Assembly: GCA_012523465.1 (NCBI GenBank) | Contig: JAAYIK010000035.1 | Span: forward strand, 62,001 to 126,000 | Source: Lysobacteraceae bacterium | GTDB lineage: Bacteria; Pseudomonadota; Gammaproteobacteria; Nitrococcales; AK92 | Direction of reading: 5' to 3' | Length of the DNA: 64,000 nt | Shown: positions 36,988 to 44,197 of the stretch, in pieces | Position numbering within the stretch: position 1 is the stretch's first letter | Layout of the letters: each line of letters opens with the position of its first letter | Notes under the pieces: model-generated | Told to the model about the DNA's origin: nothing | Database searches by the model: none | What the model saw: the letters and a program-made list of their open reading frames with translations, nothing else | Translations under genes and position numbers: made by a program

Positions 36988-37328
36988 GCCCGGGCTCCTT
37001 GGAGTGTCATTGTCTGGTTTAGCAGCTTTTCGCATGTCTTCGACAGGGGCTTGTGCACCTCGGGCTTCTCCACCGCCGTGACGCGCTCGAGGGTGTCGAT
37101 GTAGCCGGGATGGATTGGAAAGAGGCGGTCGAATTCATCCATCCGCGCGTTCATGTGGCTGTAGAATTTGGCGAACGGTGCGAGGTACCCGCGGATCTTG
37201 GCTTGGCAAGCCGCCAACACGGACGTCTTCCCGCTTCCCGCCGGGCCCACCAGCAGGACCAGGCGATGATAGAGTCCGCAAGCGGTGTCGATCTTTTGCA
37301 GGATCTGATCCGCCGCTGGCTCTGCCAT
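36984..37328 (-). CDS. Chimeric remnant ORF: BrxF-like P-loop fused to BrxC-like segment
   Basis: The 114-residue ORF starts [14 protein letters not shown] with GGAG 9 nt upstream. Residues 1-40 resemble the N-terminus of BREX type 3 BrxF, including the P-loop GPAGSGKTS at 28-36. The rest of BrxF is missing. Residues about 53-96 ([20 protein letters not shown], then [18 protein letters not shown]) resemble an internal stretch of the large BREX ATPase BrxC/PglY. An internal deletion has fused the two in frame. The stop overlaps the hsdR start (ATGA), so it may now act mainly as a translated leader for hsdR. Family assignment is from memory of motifs. Confidence 0.65.
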   Translation of the reverse strand: MAEPAADQILQKIDTACGLYHRLVLLVGPAGSGKTSVLAACQAKIRGYLAPFAKFYSHMNARMDEFDRLFPIHPGYIDTLERVTAVEKPEVHKPLSKTCEKLLNQTMTLQGARA

Positions 37329-38006
37329 TACCATATTCTCCGGCTTTGACCTGGATTTTCCTTGGAACTCGCCTTTCGGGCTCAGCATTGGTTTGTTCCG
37401 ATCGGCAAGTCGGTCGGGGTGATGTCTTCTATCCGTTTTTTTCCGGCCAGGGATCGATCACTTCCTCTCGGGCACGCCAGTGGCGGTTGGTTCACTGGGA
37501 TGGGACCTCGCCTTGCTGTGGCGAGCGGGTTTGTGGGGCGCCGATTTCGGTATCGTCAGGCAGGCGACAGCCCTTCGATGGGGCAGGGTGTTGCCTTGTT
37601 GTTGGTCCCTCGGAAGCCCCCCGGCCACAAGAAGAAGTTCGCTTCATTTTATCGCGTTAAGCGAATATACGCTCGCGGTTCGCGGCCGAAGTTGACCGGG
37701 CATGCTGGCGCGTCTTGGCTTGTTTCACCGCCCTGCCTTGCGGCTGGGCCCGTTTTGTTTTAGGCCTCGCGGGAGGGCTGCGTCTGGAGCGGGTTGGGAG
37801 GGGGCGATGCCTGCGTTCGGCGTTGCGGGGGCGCGGTGTGCGGTTTGGTTACAAGACGAGCGGCTGGACGGGAAAAGAGCGGTTGATTAGAAGCGTGACG
37901 TCACTGGGATGCCGCTGGCGCTGCGGGGATAGGGGTGAGTCCCGCGCGCTGTCCTGAGCTGGGGTCGGTGAGGCGATAAATGCGGCACTGGTTTGGGCGT
38001 AAACGC
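37329..38006. other. Intergenic region upstream of the restriction operon
   Basis: About 680 bp with no supported gene. Rightward frames here (for example 37362-37763) lack ribosome sites and known motifs. A more AT-rich patch holds an inverted repeat TTCGCTT (37638-37644) and AAGCGAA (37659-37665) beside a minus-strand -10-like TAAAAT. This could be the promoter/operator of the leftward hsd operon. Evidence for a specific -35 is weak. Confidence 0.4.
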
Positions 38007-38037
38007 AAAAAACCCCACCGGGTTCTCCCGATGGGGT
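38007..38037 (-). terminator. Intrinsic terminator of the tRNA-Asn gene
   Basis: On the minus strand an 11-bp stem with one G-U pair (38012-38022 with 38027-38037) and a 4-nt loop is followed by six T residues. It begins 44 nt past the tRNA 3' end and is a textbook rho-independent terminator. Confidence 0.9.
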
Positions 38038-38080
38038 CACGTCTTAAACCACAGGCCACCCTATGGGGTGGTTGATTATC

Positions 38081-38156
38081 TGGCTCCCCGGGACGGGCTC
38101 GAACCGCAGACCCGGTGATTAACAGTCACCTGCTCTACCAACTGAGCTACCGGGGA
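38081..38156 (-). tRNA. tRNA-Asn (anticodon GTT)
   Basis: The 76-nt sequence folds as a standard cloverleaf: acceptor TCCCCGG/CCGGGGA, D-stem GCTC/GAGC, anticodon stem GGTGA/TCACC with loop CTGTTAA (anticodon GTT at 38121-38123), T-loop TTCGAGC, discriminator G and an encoded CCA. The T-stem has one mismatch and one G-U pair at its outer end. It separates the defence island from the aminotransferase/phage scar. Confidence 0.96.
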
Positions 38157-38206
38157 ATGTGAGAGGCGAAATAGTACTGATCGGGGCTGATCCGGTCAAT
38201 ACCGGA

Positions 38207-38656
38207 TCAGCCCGTCACCGCCTGTTGGATGCGATCCAGGGCCTTTTCCAGATTGGCCATGCTGGTGGCGAAGGACAGGCGTACATGTCCAGGCAGCCCG
38301 AAGGCCGAGCCGGGCACCAGGGCGACGCCGGCCTTCTCCAGCAGGTATTGGGCGAAGTCGGTGTCGTTGTTCACCCCGTCGAGGGCCTCGATGGCGCCCT
38401 GGACGTTGGGGAAGATATAAAAGGTGCCCGCCGCCGGCAGGGCGTGGATGCCGGGGATCTCGTTGAGCCGCCGGTGCACGTAGGCGTGGCGCTCCTCGAA
38501 GGCCTTGACCATCTCAGCCACGCAGGCCTGATCGCCGTTGAGCGCCGCCACCGCCGCCGCCTGGGCGATGGAGGTGGGATTGGAGGTGCTCTGGGACTGG
38601 ATCTTTTTCATCGCCGCGATAAGCGGCTTGGGCCCGGCGGCATAGCCGAGGCGGTG
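38207..38656 (-). pseudogene. 5'-truncated PLP aminotransferase (AspC-like), C-terminal part only
   Basis: About 150 C-terminal residues of a class I aminotransferase remain: RLGYAAGPKPLIAAMKKIQS, then EERHAYVHRRLNEIPGI, PAAGTFYIFPNVQG and a normal end LEKALDRIQQAVTG. Homology breaks abruptly at about 38650-38660, just after the position of the PLP-lysine region, which is missing. Beyond the break the DNA encodes a phage repressor on the other strand. The enzyme cannot be active. It lies directly upstream of tRNA-Asn. Confidence 0.85.
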
Positions 38657-38659
38657 GGC

Positions 38660-39010
38660 AGCAAGCTGAGATCGTGGCAAGACTACGAGGCAGGAAAGAA
38701 GGTGCCAGGAAGCCAGGTCATCGCCGGCCTGGCGCGGCTCGGCATCAATGCAAACTGGGTATTGACGGGCGAAGGCCCGATGCTACTGCGGGACCTCGAG
38801 CACCCGCCTGCCTGCGGTGCACTGGACCCGGAGCTCCTCGAGAATGTGATCGTCGCCACACGCAAGGTGCTGGCGAGACGGGGCATCAAGCTACCGCCCA
38901 GGGCCGAGGCCCGCGCCATCCGGATCGTCTACCAGCTCTGTGAGGGCCGCGCTACAGTACCCGACGAGCGGAGCGTCGCCGATGTGATAGACCTGGCGGC
39001 GTATAGATGA
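38660..39010 (+). pseudogene. 5'-truncated phage-type XRE repressor
   Basis: From the junction at about 38660 the rightward frame reads KLRSWQDYEAGKKVPGSQVI followed by LARLGINANWVLTGEGPML, a classic phage repressor helix-turn-helix half. A 75-residue tail follows (ARRGIKLPPRAEARAIRIVY) ending DVIDLAAYR. The start and the first helices are absent. The frame stays open upstream only through DNA antisense to the aminotransferase. It is a deletion remnant of a prophage or integrative element. Confidence 0.75.
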
Positions 39011-39032
39011 GAGAAGAAGCGGAGAGGGGGAG

Positions 39033-39869
39033 ATGCGCGAAAAGGACCTGGTCCAGGAGCTCGAGGAAATCCTCGAGGACCATCAGCCCACCAGCCAGCC
39101 CCTCATCAACATCATCGGCGACCACAACACTGTGGTCATCGGGGGGCTCAGGGACGACCGCGACCAGACCCAGGACGGCACCACCGACCTCGAGCAGCTG
39201 CTCGAGCGAATCCTCAAGATCGAATCAACGATCCGTAAATGTCCGCTAAAGGACCGATGCCGCCGGGACGGCGCGTCGCAATCTATCGGTCCTAACCATC
39301 GCTGCGCGCCCCGACCGGGCCAGGTGTCGCAGACTCACGAGAGCTCCGCACCCTGCGCCCACCCGTCCCGAAATCGTCCCATTTGCTACCCCACCCCGAG
39401 CTCTCGCAGCCGCTCGATGATCCGAGCCTCTCGCAGCCTCAGCTGCGCCAGCTGGAGCATGAGCTCGACGGCCTCGTCGTTCCCGGCATTCCCGTCCTCG
39501 GCCAAGGCCTCGCTCATAAGCTTCACCGCCTGCCGCCGCCGGTTCACGCGCGCCACCAAGCGCCCCATAGCCGATCTCGAGATAGACTCCACCCCGTGCT
39601 CGGACCGCAACCAGTCCAGCAGCTCGGCTATCGTGTACCGATCCGACTCGATACGCGCGACCAGCGCATCGCGCACTGCAGGCTCGAGTTTGTCCAACGA
39701 CGATCGGCGGGGCATAGGGACCTCCACGGAGCAAGTGGCCGTCCCAATATTATTCGGTATTTCCCGATACCACAATAGCCCGCTACATCGCGCCAAATCC
39801 CGCTATCCCCTGTCGCATACTGGTTGTCCCCCCTCACCCACTGCGGTGCCGGTCCGTCGTTGCGCTTGA
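39033..39869 (+). CDS. Small phage-associated protein with doubtful C-terminal extension
   Basis: The start MREKDLVQELEEILEDHQPT is preceded by GGAGAGGGGGAG and lies 22 bp after the repressor. The first ~70 residues (acidic, then INIIGDHNTVVIGG, then LEQLLERILKIESTIRKC) resemble small proteins found beside phage repressors. After about residue 72 the frame runs antisense to the DUF3486 gene and is Arg/Ser/Pro-rich, so the true stop has probably been lost. Treat the coding evidence as limited to 39033-39250. Confidence 0.4.
   Translation: MREKDLVQELEEILEDHQPTSQPLINIIGDHNTVVIGGLRDDRDQTQDGTTDLEQLLERILKIESTIRKCPLKDRCRRDGASQSIGPNHRCAPRPGQVSQTHESSAPCAHPSRNRPICYPTPSSRSRSMIRASRSLSCASWSMSSTASSFPAFPSSAKASLISFTACRRRFTRATKRPIADLEIDSTPCSDRNQSSSSAIVYRSDSIRATSASRTAGSSLSNDDRRGIGTSTEQVAVPILFGISRYHNSPLHRAKSRYPLSHTGCPPSPTAVPVRRCA
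39386..39715 (-). CDS. DUF3486 family protein (Mu gp27-like, small-terminase-type)
   Basis: The 109-residue protein starts MPRRSSLDKLEPAVRDALV with GGAGG 7 nt upstream of 39715. The N-terminal helix-turn-helix-like region (YTIAELLDWLRSEHGVE) and the helical C-terminus (LMLQLAQLRLREARIIERL) fit DUF3486, a family encoded next to the large terminase in Mu-like transposable phages. No other morphogenesis gene is present, so it is probably an isolated relic of a Mu-like prophage even though the ORF is intact. Confidence 0.75.
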   Translation of the reverse strand: MPRRSSLDKLEPAVRDALVARIESDRYTIAELLDWLRSEHGVESISRSAMGRLVARVNRRRQAVKLMSEALAEDGNAGNDEAVELMLQLAQLRLREARIIERLRELGVG

Positions 39870-39872
39870 GGA

Positions 39873-40109
39873 TCAAGCGGCCTGCAGCTCGCCGTTCTCT
39901 TCCGCGACCTGCTCGGCGGCAGGCTGAGCCTGCTGGCGCATGGCGGCCTGGGCTTCCTGATAGTCCCGGGCGCACATGAGCTCAATCCGCAGTCGAGGAT
40001 CTGCCTTTAGCGCAGCGGCCAGCTCGCGCTGGGCGGCGTCGCGTTTGTTGAGCAGGTGCAGCGGGAGGATGATGGCGGCAAAAAAGCCAAGGATGACGAG
40101 GATTTCCAT
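39873..40109 (-). CDS. Small single-pass membrane protein
   Basis: The 78-residue protein has one N-terminal membrane segment (MEILVILGFFAAIILPLHLL) followed by a charged, Ala/Gln-rich helical tail (RDAAQRELAAALKADPRLR). AAGGAG 7 nt before ATG 40109 supports translation. No family is recognised. It is upstream of, and in the same orientation as, DUF3486 and may belong to the phage remnant or be host DNA. Confidence 0.6.
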   Translation of the reverse strand: MEILVILGFFAAIILPLHLLNKRDAAQRELAAALKADPRLRIELMCARDYQEAQAAMRQQAQPAAEQVAEENGELQAA

Positions 40110-40719
40110 GGTTGCACTCCTTGGCGCATTCGCGCCTCTGGGGGTGGATTTCTCCGACTATCAGCATGTTAGTCAGCTTTTTGTTGCAGCGCAACATAGA
40201 AAACCTGTTCACTAGCGCAAACAAATCTAGGGCTGAGCCCGCCTGGCGGGCCGGGGGATGCATGATCTGCCCGCCCACCTTGTCGGAGGTGGCGAGCGGG
40301 GGCCTGCATCTGTGGCCACGGCCTGGCGTTGCCGCTGTGCTCGTGCCCGGGGTCAAGGTCCGCGGGCAGACGCCGGCTGCCGCCGGTACGAACCTGAGCG
40401 GAGGCTCCGGGGCGGCATCCGTCGCCATGTCGCAACGGCGATGATGCTTCGGTCGCCAGCCGGCCAGCGCCGACCGGGCTCGGGTCTCGGCAGCGGCGAG
40501 GACGCCGGTCGAGCTGTCCGCCGCACGTTTGACGGAAAGCCGGCGCATCCGGCGGCCAGAATAGGTGGTGTCGAAAATACGACGTCGCGGTGACTGACGA
40601 CGTCAAAATGTCGATTTCGTCACAAAGAAGCGTCGAGGCTGTGACGTTCACGGCTAGCGAGCCTGATTCGGCATGGTTGGTTTTTTGTAAACCGTTGATT
40701 TATAAGGTTTGATATAGGC
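40110..40719. other. Intergenic region between phage remnant and diguanylate cyclase
   Basis: About 600 bp without a supported gene. Frames on both strands lack ribosome sites and recognisable motifs. The right part is more AT-rich and holds two ACGACGTC sites 18 bp apart (40579-40586 and 40597-40604), which could be operator-like, before the sigma-54-like promoter at 40720. Confidence 0.4.
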
Positions 40720-40736
40720 TGGCACGGATCTGGCAT
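40720..40736 (+). promoter_or_regulatory. Sigma-54-type promoter upstream of a diguanylate cyclase
   Basis: TGGCACGGATCTGGCAT matches the -24/-12 consensus TGGCACG-N4-TTGCA with one mismatch, and the invariant GG (40721-40722) and GC (40733-40734) are 10 bp apart as required. It is 45 bp upstream of the ATG at 40781. No enhancer-binding-protein gene is adjacent. Confidence 0.55.
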
Positions 40737-40780
40737 CGGTTCCTGCGTCGCAAACTGTCGAGAGTCGATCGGGAGAGCCG

Positions 40781-41704
40781 ATGAGCAGTCGAATCATTTC
40801 TTTTCGCCCGGCGGCCCAGCTTTGGCGGCGGCTGCCGCTGCAGTGCAAGCGGCACTCCAACCGCGGCTGCTTGCTGAACCGTCTGCACGCCAGCCTGGAT
40901 CCGCGTCAGCTGATGGGGGTGTACTGGGATGAGCTGCGACAGCTGCTGGGCATGGAAGGCCTGCGCTGGGAGCACCAAGGCCTGTGTCAGCAGGCCCAGC
41001 TCGGGCTGCAGCAGGGCTGGCTGCGCGTCTATCGGCTGTTTCTGGGCGACCAGGATCTGGGCGAGCTGGCCCTGAGCCGGTCGGCACCGCTGCAGGAGCG
41101 TGAGTTGCTGCTGCTGGAGCAAACCCTGGATCTCTTGATCCAGCCGTTGCACAACGCCGTGCTGTACCAGCAGGCGCTGGCGGCCGCGCTGCGGGATCCG
41201 CTGACCGGGCTGGGCAACCGAGCGGCCTTTGAGCAGGCGCTGCTGCAAGAGCTGGAGCTAGCCTGCCGTCATGGCATGCCGCTGTCGCTGGCATTGCTGG
41301 ACATCGACCACTTCAAGGAGATCAACGACAACCACGGCCATCTGGCAGGCGACGCGGTGCTGACCCACGTGGCCGCGGCCATTCGCGGTCAGGCCCGGCA
41401 GAGCGATCTCCTGTTCCGCTACGCCGGGGACGAATTCGTCATCCTGATGCGCCATACTGGCCGGCTGGGCGCCTGCACGGTGGCGGAGCGCATCCGCCGG
41501 GCAGTGGAGCGGCAGCCGTTCAGCCACGCCGAGCGAGAGCTGCCGGTGCGGCTCAGCATCGGCGTGGCGACCGCCGACCCGCGCGAGAGCGCCGACGGTT
41601 TGTTCGAGCGGGCCGACCGTGCCTTGCTGGCCGCCAAGCGGTCCGGCCGCAATCGTATCCACTGGGCGGAGCCGCTGGCCGCGGAATGCAGGGTGCACGC
41701 CTAG
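40781..41704 (+). CDS. Diguanylate cyclase with RYAGDEF active site and I-site
   Basis: The 307-residue cytoplasmic protein has an N-terminal sensor-like region (residues 1-130; no membrane helix; Gln/Leu-rich) and a C-terminal GGDEF domain: RDPLTGLGNRAAFEQ, LDIDHFKEINDNHGHLAGD, and RYAGDEF as the active loop. RQSD lies five residues before AGDEF, the canonical product-inhibition site. Ala replacing the first Gly is a common active variant. GGGAG precedes the start by 5 nt. Control by sigma-54 is suggested by the upstream -24/-12 element. Confidence 0.9.
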   Translation: MSSRIISFRPAAQLWRRLPLQCKRHSNRGCLLNRLHASLDPRQLMGVYWDELRQLLGMEGLRWEHQGLCQQAQLGLQQGWLRVYRLFLGDQDLGELALSRSAPLQERELLLLEQTLDLLIQPLHNAVLYQQALAAALRDPLTGLGNRAAFEQALLQELELACRHGMPLSLALLDIDHFKEINDNHGHLAGDAVLTHVAAAIRGQARQSDLLFRYAGDEFVILMRHTGRLGACTVAERIRRAVERQPFSHAERELPVRLSIGVATADPRESADGLFERADRALLAAKRSGRNRIHWAEPLAAECRVHA

Positions 41705-41948
41705 GGGCGGCTAGCGGAGCTCGCCGCCGCCCGCGCCGGGCCGGGATGATGACGTGGTCGGCCAGGCCCGCAGCGCCGAGGGTTAGTGCCACCCCCGAGC
41801 ACGTGGGCGGCGGCAGCAAGCAGCAGCTTGCGCCGCAGGGCGAACGAAGAGTTGCCGGGCGCGACAGGCTCCTTGGCAGTGCGAGACCGGATGGTGACTC
41901 GTTGACAATCTGGGACCGTGCGTTCTGCCGACGATTGCCCGCCAGGTC

Positions 41949-42339
41949 ATGGCCGCCTGCCTGTTGCGGCCTTATCTACAGCGGCATGGAGCGATCCAAT
42001 CGGACCATCACGAGCGGTTGCGCTATTGGCGCCGCCGGCGACTCAGCCGGTTGGCGCTGGAGGCGGGCATCTCGCGGCGGCATCCGAGCTTCCTCGAATT
42101 CGACCGACGTCGGGGCCCTTGCCCGTTGGCGCCGAGGCTGTCAAGATCGCAATCCCGCTGGAGCTGATGATGGCGCAGGGCGTGCTGCGCTTCATTAGCG
42201 CGACCACCGTGTTCGGCACGCCTGGCTTGGTCTGACCGAACGTGCCATCGAGTCGTGTTTCCCGGCGGATACGGCTACCGCTGCCGCCATGCGGGGCCTG
42301 GCGGAGCGGCATGCGAGCGCGCCCGGGCGGCCGGCGTGA
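41949..42339 (+). pseudogene. Decayed XRE regulator with MmyB-type ligand domain
   Basis: Pieces of one regulator are spread over different frames: LRYWRRRRLSRLALEAGISR and RHPSFLEFDRRRG (the helix-turn-helix), then LRFISATTVFGTPG, then LTERAIESCFPADTATAAAM ending at TGA 42337-42339. The middle of the MmyB ligand-binding domain is deleted. The last two pieces would rejoin if one base near 42223 were restored. It is a clear pseudogene in the gap between the diguanylate cyclase and the transporter; the rest of that gap (41705-41948) holds nothing recognisable. Confidence 0.65.
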
Positions 42340-42418
42340 CCGGCTGCCGGACACGGTCCCTGAACGGTGACGAATGGATGGCGCCGGCGCCTGGGGTAGT
42401 CGGCGGCGGATGCGAGCG

Positions 42419-43573
42419 ATGATCGAGCAGCAAGCACGGGGCATGCCCTTCCGTTTCGATTTGCGCGAAGCCAGCGGCGCGTTGGCCGACCTGGGCACGC
42501 TGTTGCCCCTGCTGCTGGGCTGCATCGCCGTCGGCGGCGTGGCCATGCTGCCGGCGGTGCTGGGTTTCGCCGTCTTCTACGTCGCCACCGGGCTTTACTA
42601 CCGGCTGCCGATTCCGGTGCAGCCGATGAAAGCGGTGGCTGCCGTCGTGCTCACCGCGGGCATTACGCCGGCCGGCCTGGCGGCGAGCGGCGTGCTGCTG
42701 GGCGCGACGCTGCTGGTGCTGGGGCTGACCGGCTGGATCCAGCACCTGGCCCGGCTGGTGCCGCAATCGGTGCTGGCCGGCCTGCAGCTGGGGCTGGGGC
42801 TGGCCTTGGCCGGAGTCGGGCTGGAGCTGATGGCCAGCGCCCCGCTGCTGGCTTGTGTCGTCCTCGGCGTCATCCTCGCGTTGCTGTTCGCGCCGCGGCT
42901 GCCAGCGGTGCTGATCGCGCTGGCGCTCGCCATGTTGCTGGCGCCGTTGCTGCAGGCGCCAGGCATTGTGGTTGCGGCAGCGGATGTCGCGGCGCTGGCG
43001 TCATTGCAATTGCCGACGCCAGCGGAGCTGGGCGCGGCGCTCTCGCAGCTGGTGCTGCCGCAACTGTCGCTCACTTTCACCAACGCCATTCTCCTGACCG
43101 CCCTGGTGGCAGGGGACTATTTTGGCGAGCGTGCCCGTCACGTGACGCCGGTCCGGTTGTCAGTGAGCTCCGGGCTGGCCAATTTGCTGCTGGCCCCCTT
43201 CGGCGCCTTGCCCATGTGCCATGGTGCCGGCGGACTGGCGGCGCATTACCGCTTCGGCGCCCGCAGCGGTGCCGCCCCCGTGCTGCTGGGGGCGGCGCTG
43301 GGCCTGTTCGCGCTGCTGCCGCGGGAGCTGGCGCTGGCCGTCCTGACGGCCATACCCGCCGCCGGGTTGGGAGCGCTTCTGCTGGTGGCGGCCAGTGAGC
43401 TGGCTTTCTCCAAGCGCCTGTTCGACAGCCGCCCCTCCTGTTGGCCGGTGATTCTTGTCACGGCCGTCGCGACGCTGTGGCTGAATCCGTTCTGGGGCCT
43501 GGTGGCCGGTTTCCTCGCCGAGGCGGCACGCAAGGCCGCGCTGCGCCGCTTCCTAGGCGATTCCTCGGCCTGA
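42419..43573 (+). CDS. MOT1-type molybdate/sulfate transporter
   Basis: The 384-residue inner-membrane protein has 10-11 hydrophobic segments and the MOT1 hallmarks PIPVQPMKAVAAVVLTAGI near the N-terminus and PMCHGAGGLAAHYRFGARSG in the second half. It resembles the SulP superfamily but lacks a STAS domain. High-affinity molybdate or sulfate uptake is the family role. Start choice among 42413, 42419 and 42443 is uncertain because no strong ribosome site is present. Confidence 0.85.
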   Translation: MIEQQARGMPFRFDLREASGALADLGTLLPLLLGCIAVGGVAMLPAVLGFAVFYVATGLYYRLPIPVQPMKAVAAVVLTAGITPAGLAASGVLLGATLLVLGLTGWIQHLARLVPQSVLAGLQLGLGLALAGVGLELMASAPLLACVVLGVILALLFAPRLPAVLIALALAMLLAPLLQAPGIVVAAADVAALASLQLPTPAELGAALSQLVLPQLSLTFTNAILLTALVAGDYFGERARHVTPVRLSVSSGLANLLLAPFGALPMCHGAGGLAAHYRFGARSGAAPVLLGAALGLFALLPRELALAVLTAIPAAGLGALLLVAASELAFSKRLFDSRPSCWPVILVTAVATLWLNPFWGLVAGFLAEAARKAALRRFLGDSSA

Positions 43574-43576
43574 GTC

Positions 43577-44110
43577 TCAGATCCCGAGCTGTTGCAGCTG
43601 CGCCTGGAAAGCGGCCAGCGCGTCGTCGCCGAAAAGGACGAAGCGGATGCGTTTTACCGCGGTCAGCTTGTCTGTCGCCGCTGCCACGGTGCGGACGGAA
43701 ATCTCGGCCGCTTCCGCCAGCGGGTAGCCGAAAATGCCGGTGGAGATGGCCGGAAACGCGATGGAGTCGATCCCGTGTCGCTCAGCCAGCGCCAGAGCGT
43801 TGCGGTAGCAGTCGGCCAGCAGGGTGGCGGCCGGTTCGTCGCGGCCGTAGACTGGACCCAGGCAATGGATCACGTAGCGGTTGGGCAGGTTGTGCCCGCC
43901 GGTGATGACTGCCTGTCCGGGCTGGATGGGCGCCAGCGGCCGGCATTCGGTCTCCAGGCCGGGGCCGGCGGCGCGGTGGATGGCGCCGGCCACGCCGCTG
44001 CCGGTGGTCAGCTGGGCGTTGGCAGCATTGACGATGGCGCTGCAGTCGGGTTGCTTGGTGATGTCGCCGGCGACTGCCTCCAGCAGCACGCCGTTGAGCT
44101 GGATCTGCAT
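43577..44110 (-). CDS. Macro-domain protein (O-acetyl-ADP-ribose deacetylase type)
   Basis: The 177-residue protein starts MQIQLNGVLLEAVAGDITKQ with GGGGAGG 7 nt upstream. The macro-domain signatures are AIVNAANAQLTTGSGVAGAIH for the ADP-ribose site, LPNRYVIHCLGPVYG, and FPAISTGIFGYPLAEAAE. The MacroD-type Asn-Ala-Asn is present, so hydrolysis of O-acetyl-ADP-ribose or mono-ADP-ribosylated protein is likely. It is convergent with the transporter gene, with 3 bp between the stops. Confidence 0.92.
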   Translation of the reverse strand: MQIQLNGVLLEAVAGDITKQPDCSAIVNAANAQLTTGSGVAGAIHRAAGPGLETECRPLAPIQPGQAVITGGHNLPNRYVIHCLGPVYGRDEPAATLLADCYRNALALAERHGIDSIAFPAISTGIFGYPLAEAAEISVRTVAAATDKLTAVKRIRFVLFGDDALAAFQAQLQQLGI

Positions 44111-44197
44111 GCCTTGCCTCCCCATCGCTTGCATGGTCGTGACTGGGCGATAATCCTTGAGAGCATTCTGCGCCAGCCACTGCCGCGAGGTTAAGCC

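Noticed and set aside
37362..37763. A 133-codon rightward frame between the restriction operon and tRNA-Asn
   Set aside because: No ribosome site, no motif, and overlapping frames of similar quality exist; it was treated as non-coding.
40112..40444. A 110-codon rightward frame in the gap before the diguanylate cyclase
   Set aside because: Opposite frames are equally open, no ribosome site, no similarity to a known family.
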